NCBI GenBank assembly: GCA_964584325.1
Contig: CAZOZP010000015.1
Location: 1-54,780, forward strand
Reading direction: 5' to 3'
DNA length: 54,780 nt
DNA from: CAZOZP01 sp964584325
GTDB lineage: Bacteria; Bacteroidota; Ignavibacteria; Ignavibacteriales; Melioribacteraceae
Part shown: in pieces, positions 16,801 to 23,694 of the stretch
Layout: each line of letters opens with the position of its first letter
Position numbering within the stretch: the stretch's first letter is position 1
Translations under genes and position numbers: made by a program
Notes under the pieces: generated by a model
The model's database searches: none
What the model saw: the letters and a program-made list of their open reading frames with translations, nothing else
Told to the model about the DNA's origin: nothing

Positions 16801-17644
16801 AATGACCAATAAACGTAATTTCAACAATCCATTTGAAAATGAAGCTATTCAACAAATAATTGAAAAAGTCGAGAATTTAACCGGACAACATTCAGTTAAA
16901 GAAGAGTTTAACAAACTGATTAGCAATATTCGTATTAACTTTCTTAGGAAAGAAAAGGGTCTAAAATCAATTGAAAAACCATACAATGCGATTTTAGCAG
17001 GTAATTCCGGGACAGGCAAAAGTACATTCGCACTTAGGCTTGCAGGAATTCTTAGTGAAACCGGATTCATAGCAAATCCTATTGTCATTGAAACAGATAC
17101 TTACGATCTTCTTGATGAAACTGCTTTAGCCGGAAAACTTAATGCTCTTTCCGGAGGGATTCTTTTTATTGACAAATTTAACCTGTTAAATGAAGACCAG
17201 AGGCTTATTGCAAGAACAATTGAAATAATTCGTAAGTTGATTTCCGAAAACGGTATAACAGTAATTCTTTCACTTTCATCTGCAACATTAAATAAACTTT
17301 CTGTAAAATTTTACGAGATTAACAAACTATTTCCTTATACATTCTTCTTTGAGAACTTCACAAGTCGCGAATTACTGGAGATATCAGCTGTTATCGCTGA
17401 AGAATACGGATATCAAATGGATGAAGGAGCTCTTCAACTGTTTCTTGAAATAATAAATGAAGAAAAAGGCAAATCCGATGTTAATTTTGATAATATCGCT
17501 TATATCAAACGAATTCTTTTATTGGCAATAAAAAATCAGGAAGTAAGAATTTCAACCCTAAACACAATAAACAAAGAAGATCTTGTAAATCTACAATACG
17601 AAGATTTCCTTCAATTGAAAGGTAATGACGAATATGGAAGATAA
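13853..17644 (+). CDS. TPR protein with three CbbX/SpoVK-type AAA domains
   Basis: Protein of 1263 residues. Layout: helical TPR-like repeats (about 5-255); an unassigned beta-rich segment (about 300-400, with GHSVWYLNDFEIG); AAA1 (about 430-690, Walker A GNPGTGKTT at 480, Walker B LFIDEAY, Arg finger GLRSRF); AAA2 (about 710-985, GNPGTGKTT at 765, LFIDEAY, GLQSRF); AAA3 (about 1000-1250, GNSGTGKST at 1050). AAA3 has LFIDKF in place of DEAY and no SRF arginine finger, so it may bind but not hydrolyse ATP. AAA1 and AAA2 resemble CbbX, SpoVK and EccA. The start is TTG with GGAG 5 nt upstream; the first internal ATG is near residue 95, inside the repeats. The substrate is unknown. The end overlaps the ABC ATPase gene. 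Confidence 0.85.
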   Translation: MNSVNFSESIQKLQTEIKKGKYKNALDISESLIRLGFIDSTLCILHSIALIGTNSPEKALDYANLAVDLDKNSVEAYLNRSEILAKINIFPGSLMDVDNALKRLQFQYNKSLYLRIKHLAALDKLSEAEEEFRKYAEDPLSREEDKSHLRKVLILSEKYNESKLVNSEPGMFNPVKDAVWAFSKNEYWLSLKISFNFRKHSSDNNPKIADELSLIELKSLINLFQFNPAEEFLEELVKKNPENNEYLELKNLIKEMKPDNSSIESSNILVDESGGHLDEPEIISVSMFEAFNESVDKAREYLSVFDVQSIKYPGAEFQMLNPYHKIKDYRIKGHSVWYLNDFEIGTNGFDFLISSDWEKFQIVQTWGSEQLNFWKKGKGRIELYIEDFKVYEHEFVIGSRKEKLKAHSSEATLSTPKKAELKTSEESIDELLVKLNSLTGLQSIKNSVKDFVDYLAFLKEREKAGLRFKENISINTIFLGNPGTGKTTVARLMGKIYKAMNLLPSGHLVEVDRAALVGQYIGETAQKTEKVIQSAMGGVLFIDEAYSLFKKDNSTDFGREAIDILLKRMEDNRGGFAVIVAGYPAEMEEFLNANPGLRSRFSHSFSFEDYTPDELLKIITVMLGTEDYKMSTEASEFLLKELIEIYRKRDQSFGNGRYCRQLVENLKVIHGKKYIRNSASNTENESLTDIGLVSVKEAFQKSEFSETFIPVNEDMLEEALAELESLIGLKEVKKEVNSIVKLARYYSSRKERNELLFSNHFLFIGNPGTGKTTVARIISRIFCSLGVLPKGHLVETDREGLVSGYVGQTGIKTKSVIDKSIGGTLFIDEAYALVRGKDSNDFGKEALDILVKRMEDGRGKFIVIAAGYSDEMDEFLKSNSGLQSRFSKVFRFDDYTPEQLTSLTYSELGKESIILDPNASHMLFSYYESLYKSRGKSFGNIRLVRNIVEYIKTYSLLRAADERTESEGSKKLNETNLKDILYGMTNKRNFNNPFENEAIQQIIEKVENLTGQHSVKEEFNKLISNIRINFLRKEKGLKSIEKPYNAILAGNSGTGKSTFALRLAGILSETGFIANPIVIETDTYDLLDETALAGKLNALSGGILFIDKFNLLNEDQRLIARTIEIIRKLISENGITVILSLSSATLNKLSVKFYEINKLFPYTFFFENFTSRELLEISAVIAEEYGYQMDEGALQLFLEIINEEKGKSDVNFDNIAYIKRILLLAIKNQEVRISTLNTINKEDLVNLQYEDFLQLKGNDEYGR

Positions 17645-18365
17645 ATTTCTTGAAATAATAAATGTAACAAAAAGATACGGAAATTTCACAGCCGTTGAAG
17701 ACCTAAGTCTGCATATTTACCCCGGAGATATCTTCGCATTTTTAGGTCCAAACGGTGCCGGGAAGACTACAACAATTAAAATGATTACCGGATTGCTTAT
17801 ACCAACATCCGGTAAAATCAAAGTCTGTGGAATCGACAATCAAGAGAATCATATCGAAGCAAAGCGGCTTTTCGGTTACATCCCTGATCAAGCATTTCTA
17901 TATGATAAGTTAACTGGTAAGGAATTTTTGATGTTCTCAGGAGGCCTTTTCGGTTTATCCAAGGACCAACTTATTAAAGGGATTAACAATATTACTGAAA
18001 AGCTTAATCTCGGAGATTGGTTAAATAAACGAACTGAAGAATACTCACAGGGTATGAAACAACGAATTGCAATTGCAAGCGCTTTACTGCATGATCCAAA
18101 AATCTTGATTGTTGATGAGCCAATTGTCGGACTCGACCCTTATAGTACATTCTTAATAAAAAAATTATTTCAGGAATACGCTTCAGCCGGGAAAGCAGTG
18201 TTTATGTCAACCCATAGCCTTCATATAGCAGAAGAAATTTGTAATAAGGTTGGAATTATTAAACTCTCAAAACTTATTTTTATCAATAGTATGTCAGAAC
18301 TTCACAAACTTAAAGAAGAACGTAAACAGCAACTTGAAGAATTATTCATTGAGATAACCAATTAA
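17625..18365 (+). CDS. ABC transporter ATP-binding protein
   Basis: Nucleotide-binding subunit of 246 residues with Walker A GPNGAGKTTT, Q-loop region YIPDQAFLYDKLT, signature YSQGMKQR, Walker B ILIVDEP and switch His in STHSL. The sequence is of the ABC-2 exporter type (as in EcsA or multidrug/lipid exporters). The gene starts inside the end of the AAA gene. ATGs at 17625 and 17634 are both possible; AAAGG lies 2 nt from the first and 11 nt from the second, so the true start is uncertain by three codons. It partners the membrane protein encoded directly downstream (TAATG overlap). Confidence 0.93.
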   Translation: MTNMEDKFLEIINVTKRYGNFTAVEDLSLHIYPGDIFAFLGPNGAGKTTTIKMITGLLIPTSGKIKVCGIDNQENHIEAKRLFGYIPDQAFLYDKLTGKEFLMFSGGLFGLSKDQLIKGINNITEKLNLGDWLNKRTEEYSQGMKQRIAIASALLHDPKILIVDEPIVGLDPYSTFLIKKLFQEYASAGKAVFMSTHSLHIAEEICNKVGIIKLSKLIFINSMSELHKLKEERKQQLEELFIEITN

Positions 18366-20038
18366 TGAAAAATATTATTTTTATTTTAAAATATAAAAGT
18401 ATAGGCTATTTACGCACAATCACTGATTTTTCAGCAATAAATGTAATTAAATCAGCAGGAACATCGTTAGTATATTTTGGATTCGCTACTGGAGTTTTTG
18501 TTTTTACCTTGGAGTTGCTTGAATATCTGATGGAAAGAGCACATTTGGGTAACTATCTTTTTCACGAGTTTCTTTCTTATATTTTGTTTATTTTTTTTCT
18601 CAGTGTGAATGTCGGCAATATAATAGTATCTTTCGCTACACTTTACAACTCTAAAGAAATATACTTTTTTATGACCAAACCTGTTAATCCGGAATCGATA
18701 TTCCTAATTAAATTTGCTGACAATTTTTTTTACAGTTCATCAACTCTGATTATGGTGCTCCTTTCGGCTTTTCTAGCTTACACAATTTATTTTAAATTAT
18801 CAGTAATAGGCTTTCTTACAATACTTTTCCTGAATCTGATGCCTATGATTATTACCGCCGGGTCCATCGGTGTAATTATACTTCTTATTGTGATGAAAGC
18901 AGCAAGTAAGGCAGGATTAAAAAATGTACTTATTGTTCTTATCCTTATTTACCTGACTGCAGTTCTACTCTATTTTAATTTAACTTCGCCTGTATCGGCA
19001 GTAGAAGAAGTAATGAAATATTACCCGAATATTGACAAATATTTTGCTTCATTAAAACCCGGACTTTTTGTGTGGCTGCCAAATCAATGGCTTTCTTCTT
19101 CACTTTATTGGCATAGCATTTCTTCAGGCCAAAGTGGGCTTATTTATTATATATATCAAATCTCTGCAGCTATTTTCTTTTTTTCTGTTGCAATTCTTCT
19201 CGGACGCAAATGGTACTACATTACTTGGATATCCGATTATAGAAAGAATTCAACTGACAGGAAGCTTTTAATAAACGTTTTTTCATTCTTTAAGAAGTCA
19301 CGGTTTGATATTTTTTCTGAATCCTTGTATAAAAAAGAATTCCATCTCTTTTTCCGGGAACCTATCCAGTTTATACACTTTTCATTTCTTTTTTTACTTA
19401 TAATTGCATTTGTTGCAAGTATCTCGAAGGTGAAATTTGTTATCTCTTCAAATCAAGAATTACAACCTATCTTGTACATAATAGTATTCCTTTTCAATGT
19501 TCTGCTGATAAGCTCTTTAGCACTCAGATTTGTATTCCCTCTTATTAGTCTTGAAGGTAATGCTATTTGGAAAATACTATCGGCTCCTGTAAATTTAAGG
19601 CGATATGTTTTTACAAAGATGAAACCTTATATGATTTCTCTTCTTTTTATCAGTTTTCTTCTGTCTGTTTTTTCCAATTTGAATTATGGTTATTACTTGA
19701 TGTCTGTTTATACAGTCATCAGCTTAATATCCTCTGTGGCAATAATTATGCTCAATTTTTCTCTCGGTGCTTTATTTAAAAACTACAACGAGAAAAACGC
19801 TATCAGGCTAGCCTCCTCACAGGGAGCCTCAATTACATTCCTTTTCAATATTTTCTATATGTTATTTCTTGTAATTCTTTTTTATCCGTTTACAGAAAAA
19901 TACTTCATTAATTCATCGCAAGGTTATCCGATACACCATGGGGATTTATTTTTACCCTTTTTCATTTTCTCTTTATTTTCCGGACTAATTATAATAGTTT
20001 CCTTTAATATTGCACATAAATATATTCAGCCTGAATAA
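18365..20038 (+). CDS. ABC transporter permease, ABC-2-like
   Basis: Integral membrane protein of 557 residues with about 12 hydrophobic segments, for example near residues 35-60, 70-95, 120-150, 155-185, 190-205, 250-275, 325-345 and several in the last 200. Charged cytoplasmic loops, including EFHLFFREPIQ, separate the halves. The start codon shares one base with the stop of the ATPase gene, so the two are translationally coupled and should form one exporter. The substrate cannot be read from the sequence. The link to the AAA gene suggests they work together, but this is inferred from the operon only. Confidence 0.82.
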   Translation: MKNIIFILKYKSIGYLRTITDFSAINVIKSAGTSLVYFGFATGVFVFTLELLEYLMERAHLGNYLFHEFLSYILFIFFLSVNVGNIIVSFATLYNSKEIYFFMTKPVNPESIFLIKFADNFFYSSSTLIMVLLSAFLAYTIYFKLSVIGFLTILFLNLMPMIITAGSIGVIILLIVMKAASKAGLKNVLIVLILIYLTAVLLYFNLTSPVSAVEEVMKYYPNIDKYFASLKPGLFVWLPNQWLSSSLYWHSISSGQSGLIYYIYQISAAIFFFSVAILLGRKWYYITWISDYRKNSTDRKLLINVFSFFKKSRFDIFSESLYKKEFHLFFREPIQFIHFSFLFLLIIAFVASISKVKFVISSNQELQPILYIIVFLFNVLLISSLALRFVFPLISLEGNAIWKILSAPVNLRRYVFTKMKPYMISLLFISFLLSVFSNLNYGYYLMSVYTVISLISSVAIIMLNFSLGALFKNYNEKNAIRLASSQGASITFLFNIFYMLFLVILFYPFTEKYFINSSQGYPIHHGDLFLPFFIFSLFSGLIIIVSFNIAHKYIQPE

Positions 20039-20092
20039 TTTTAGTTGCGGTAAAGCACTTCATTTTTTATATTAAAATTAGAATTTGGCTGA

Positions 20093-20122
20093 TTACAAAC
20101 TTTTTGGAATTAGTCTTATGAT
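20093..20122 (+). promoter_or_regulatory. possible promoter of the 89-residue protein gene
   Basis: TTACAA (20093-20098), an 18-bp spacer and TATGAT (20117-20122) precede the strong ribosome site AAGGAGG. The boxes deviate moderately from consensus. Read-through from the ABC operon is an alternative. Confidence 0.3.
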
Positions 20123-20146
20123 AAACAATAAAACAAGGAGGAAAGA

Positions 20147-20416
20147 ATGGAACAAAGACATTTCTTTTCGGATTCGGCAACAAAGGGAATAGCGGCCGAC
20201 TTTGATTCTCTCCTGACTGACGAAAGACAAACAGTCAGAAAGAAGAAAGAAGACAGATTCATATTCCCATGGTCACTTGACGGAGCGATGCCGCAAAACT
20301 CATCACGATGCTATGAAATTGCGTTGCTTGAAAGACAAGCGGCAGAGTTAGTTAAAAAACTCGAATATATTAGAAAACAGATTGATTACTTAAAACGTGA
20401 TGAGGAAATAATCTAA
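20147..20416 (+). CDS. small protein of unknown function (89 aa)
   Basis: Not recognised. The gene has an almost ideal ribosome-binding site (AAGGAGG, 6 nt before the ATG), which argues that it is real. The protein is charged and soluble: an N-terminal part with basic RKKKED, a centre with FPWSLDGAMPQNSSRC, and a C-terminal amphipathic helix (about 58-86; LLERQAAELVKKLEYIRKQ) that could form a coiled coil. No signal peptide or membrane segment is present. It lies 108 bp downstream of the ABC permease on the same strand and ends 6 bp from the convergent thrC stop. Confidence 0.75.
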   Translation: MEQRHFFSDSATKGIAADFDSLLTDERQTVRKKKEDRFIFPWSLDGAMPQNSSRCYEIALLERQAAELVKKLEYIRKQIDYLKRDEEII

Positions 20417-20422
20417 TATGTA

Positions 20423-21724
20423 TTACACGGCAAGCTTAAGAAGAAATTCCTTAAATTCATCATATTTATTTGATATTTTGAGGGATTTCTTCTCTTTTTT
20501 TAAACAATTTCCAAGCCTTTCAGGCATATCAGGTTTTTCACCTAAGGCTTCTTCAATAATCTCCGTAAATTTTGAAGGATGTGCAGTTTCAAGAATCACC
20601 GCATGTCTTGTTCCCTTTTCCTTAAAGAATTCTTTTACACCTAAATATCCCACTGCTCCATGCGGATCAATAATATAACCGTAATTATCTCTAACTTCTC
20701 TGAGGGCTTCAATCGTTTCCAAATCGCTAAATGAATATGAGTGTATATCACCTCTCATTGAATCAAGCAGACCTTTATAAATAAAATTTATTCTTGATAT
20801 ATTGCTTGGATTACCAACGTCCATAGCATTTGAAAGAGTTTTAACCGATGGTTTAGGCTCAAAATTACCCGTTGACAGATAATCTGTAAAAACTTTATTA
20901 CTGTTCGTGGCCGCAATAAACTTATCGATCGGTAAACCCATTCTTTTTGCAATTAGCCCGGCAGTAAGATTACCAAGATTTCCTGAAGGAACACAAAAAA
21001 CTGATTTGTCTTTGTTTTTAAGCTGCTTAAAACCCTCAAAATAGTAAATACTCTGAGGAAGTAATCTTGCAATATTTATTGAATTTGCTGAACTAAGAGT
21101 GATTCTTTCGTAAAGACTTTTATCTGTAAATGCTTTTTTAACAAGAGCTTGACAATCATCAAAAGTACCTTCCACTTCAAAGGCAGTAATATTTTTGTCA
21201 AGAGTAGTAAGTTGCATTTCCTGTAGGCGACTTACTTTTCCGGAAGGATAAAGAAGAAACACATTTATCCCTTCAATTCCGTAAAATCCATTTGCCACTG
21301 CACTCCCGGTATCTCCGGATGTTGCCACAAGAATATTTACTTGTTTACCCTTACCTCTTACAAAATAAGACATTGTATTTGCGAGAAACCGTGCACCAAT
21401 ATCCTTAAAAGCAAGTGTTGGACCGTGAGTGATTTCCAACACGGATATTTCATCATTTATTTCGATGAGAGGGATCGGAAAGGTAAATGTTTCTTGAATT
21501 ATATCTCGCAGATTACTTTCAGGTATTTCATCACCTGTATATTCTGATAATACTTTAAACGCAATTTCCTTTATATCCATATTATTCAAGTTTGAAAATA
21601 ATTCCGTCGGAAGATGCGGAATTATTTCAGGAACAAATAACCCTCCGTCTTCAGCCAAACCGTTTATAACAGCTTCTCTAAAACCGGCAGAAAGATTCTT
21701 ATTCCTATCGCTGTAAAAAATCAT
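20423..21724 (-). CDS. thrC: threonine synthase
   Basis: Converts O-phosphohomoserine to threonine with PLP (433 aa). The PLP-lysine motif THGPTLAFKDIGA (about 107-119) and phosphate-binding TSGDTGSAV (about 140) are visible, together with an N-terminal YSDRN typical of the ThrC class seen in E. coli. It is the last gene of the thrA-asd-thrB-thrC operon, 2 bp after thrB. It has no good Shine-Dalgarno site of its own, which suggests translation coupled to thrB. No terminator is visible before the convergent small gene 6 bp away. Confidence 0.96.
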   Translation of the reverse strand: MIFYSDRNKNLSAGFREAVINGLAEDGGLFVPEIIPHLPTELFSNLNNMDIKEIAFKVLSEYTGDEIPESNLRDIIQETFTFPIPLIEINDEISVLEITHGPTLAFKDIGARFLANTMSYFVRGKGKQVNILVATSGDTGSAVANGFYGIEGINVFLLYPSGKVSRLQEMQLTTLDKNITAFEVEGTFDDCQALVKKAFTDKSLYERITLSSANSINIARLLPQSIYYFEGFKQLKNKDKSVFCVPSGNLGNLTAGLIAKRMGLPIDKFIAATNSNKVFTDYLSTGNFEPKPSVKTLSNAMDVGNPSNISRINFIYKGLLDSMRGDIHSYSFSDLETIEALREVRDNYGYIIDPHGAVGYLGVKEFFKEKGTRHAVILETAHPSKFTEIIEEALGEKPDMPERLGNCLKKEKKSLKISNKYDEFKEFLLKLAV

Positions 21725-21726
21725 AA

Positions 21727-22656
21727 TTAACCAATAATTTTTGGACCTTCGGAATTAATCTTTGAAATATATAGTTTGCAATCTACTCCGGCTGACCTGC
21801 ATTCCCTACCCATTGCCAGCGACACCTCTGAAGCCATATTAGCAGAATCGCATAAAGCAAACATTGATGGTCCCGAACCGGAAATATTGCAACCTATTGC
21901 ACCTGTTTCTAAAGCTGCTTTTTTAATATTGGCGTAACCGGGTATCAGCTTTGACCTTACCGGTTCTGCCACATAATCTTTAATTGATCTTCCTATAAGA
22001 TCAAAATCATTATAGAATAATCCGGCAATTAAACCACCCACATTCCCCCATTGACTTATTGCTTTCTTAAGTTCAACGGTATTTCCAAGCATAGTTCTTG
22101 CTTCTGATGTTTTTATCTCAATCTGCGGATGAATTATTGCACAATACAGTTTGTCAGGAACGGGTAACTGAACTATATCAATAGGTTCATAACCGCGTAT
22201 TAGGATAAATCCACCGAAAAGGCAAGGGGCAACATTATCTGCGTGAATTGCTTTACTTGCTACTTTTTCTCCTTCCATTGCATGCGGTAAAAGCTGGGAT
22301 CTTGAAAGAGAGAGTCCTAACAATTCATTGATTCCATATACAACAGCAACTGCACTCGCTGCGCTTGAACCAAGGCCGCTTCCTAGTCCCATTTTCTTAT
22401 AGATTTCGATTTCTATCCCTGCATCGGGTGCATACTGCTCAAGAAGTGATTTTGCTGCCATTCCGGCCGTATTCAATTCAATTTCATAAGGAATTTTTCC
22501 TTCATCCCCGGTTATTTTGGAAATAACAACACCTTTTCTGTCAGATTCTCTTACGAGAAGATCTTCTCCAGGAGCATTGAGTGCAAATCCCATTACATCA
22601 AATCCACAGCCAATATTTGAAACAGTAGCCGGAGCAAAAACCATTAAACTTTTCAT
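21727..22656 (-). CDS. thrB: homoserine kinase
   Basis: GHMP-family kinase of 309 residues that makes O-phosphohomoserine for ThrC. The ATP-binding motif GLGSGLGSSAASAVA (about 91-105) and the C-terminal ISGSGPSMFAL motif are present, as is the N-terminal APATVSNIGCGFD typical of ThrB. The start shares one base with the asd stop (TAATG), indicating coupling. Confidence 0.96.
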   Translation of the reverse strand: MKSLMVFAPATVSNIGCGFDVMGFALNAPGEDLLVRESDRKGVVISKITGDEGKIPYEIELNTAGMAAKSLLEQYAPDAGIEIEIYKKMGLGSGLGSSAASAVAVVYGINELLGLSLSRSQLLPHAMEGEKVASKAIHADNVAPCLFGGFILIRGYEPIDIVQLPVPDKLYCAIIHPQIEIKTSEARTMLGNTVELKKAISQWGNVGGLIAGLFYNDFDLIGRSIKDYVAEPVRSKLIPGYANIKKAALETGAIGCNISGSGPSMFALCDSANMASEVSLAMGRECRSAGVDCKLYISKINSEGPKIIG

Positions 22657-23693
22657 TATTTTATGTATCCCTTTTCTTTCATCAACTCGGCTATCAGTAT
22701 TGTTCCGCCTGCAGCACCTCTAATAGTATTATGAGAAAGAACTACAAACTTATAGTCAAAAAGCGGGCACTCTCTTAATCTTCCCACTGAAACAGCCATT
22801 CCTTTATCAATATTTCTGTGTATTCGCGGCTGAGGGAATTTATCTTCTTCAAAATAATGAATTGGATTAATCGGTGCAAAAGGAAGACTAAGAGATTGAG
22901 GAAGTGATTTGTAATTTCTAAAAAGGGTTTTTATTTCTTCAACGGAAGTTTTCTTTTTCAATTTCACTTGAACGCATTCCAAATGACCATCTATCACGCC
23001 AACTCTATTACACTGTGCACTTACTTTAAACTCAGCGTTCTGTATCGTTCCACCGGAAATACTTCCAAGAATTTTTAATGGTTCTGATTCCATCTTGGGC
23101 TCCTCACCTCCAATAAATGGTATCACATTTTCTATTATGTCCAGTGAAGGTAGTCCTGGATACCCGGCACCTGAGACTGCCTGCATTGTTACCACATTTA
23201 CAGCTTCGAGACCGAAACTATCATGCAGTGGCTTCAAAGCCATTGCCAGTCCGATTGTAGAGCAGTTTGGATTTGTTATAATTGCTCCTGAATAAGTCTG
23301 GGATTTTATAAGTTCAAGGTGTTCATGGTTTATTTCAGGTATCATAAGCGGAACGTCAGGATCAAATCTATGGTTCTTTGCATTTGAAATAACAATATAA
23401 CCTGCATTTGCCAATTTTTCCTCTATTTCGCCTGCTACTCCTGCATCCATAGCAGAAAAACAAACTCTAGATTCTAATCCGGGTTCAGTTAGCTTTATGG
23501 TCATATTGGCTATCTGCTCAGACAAAGGATTTTGCATTACCCAGTTGGTTGCATCCTTATACTTCTTTCCTGCAGAACGCTCAGATGCTGCAAGTTCATG
23601 AATATTAAACCAAGGATGGTTCTGAAGAAGTTCAATAAATTTTTGTCCGACACTTCCTGTCGCACCTAAAATAGCTACATTTATTTTTTCCAT
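22656..23693 (-). CDS. asd: aspartate-semialdehyde dehydrogenase
   Basis: Second step of the aspartate pathway (345 aa). The NADP-binding GATGSVGQKF lies at the N-terminus, the catalytic Cys is in NPNCSTIGL (about 145-153), and a His is in the C-terminal domain. The sequence is nearer to the archaeal/fungal-type Asd than to the E. coli form, judging by the TNPNCSTIG context and length. A GTG at 23702 is in frame, but the ATG at 23693 has AGGTGA 5 nt upstream and gives the expected N-terminus. It lies directly after thrA. Confidence 0.94.
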   Translation of the reverse strand: MEKINVAILGATGSVGQKFIELLQNHPWFNIHELAASERSAGKKYKDATNWVMQNPLSEQIANMTIKLTEPGLESRVCFSAMDAGVAGEIEEKLANAGYIVISNAKNHRFDPDVPLMIPEINHEHLELIKSQTYSGAIITNPNCSTIGLAMALKPLHDSFGLEAVNVVTMQAVSGAGYPGLPSLDIIENVIPFIGGEEPKMESEPLKILGSISGGTIQNAEFKVSAQCNRVGVIDGHLECVQVKLKKKTSVEEIKTLFRNYKSLPQSLSLPFAPINPIHYFEEDKFPQPRIHRNIDKGMAVSVGRLRECPLFDYKFVVLSHNTIRGAAGGTILIAELMKEKGYIK

Positions 23694-23694
23694 T

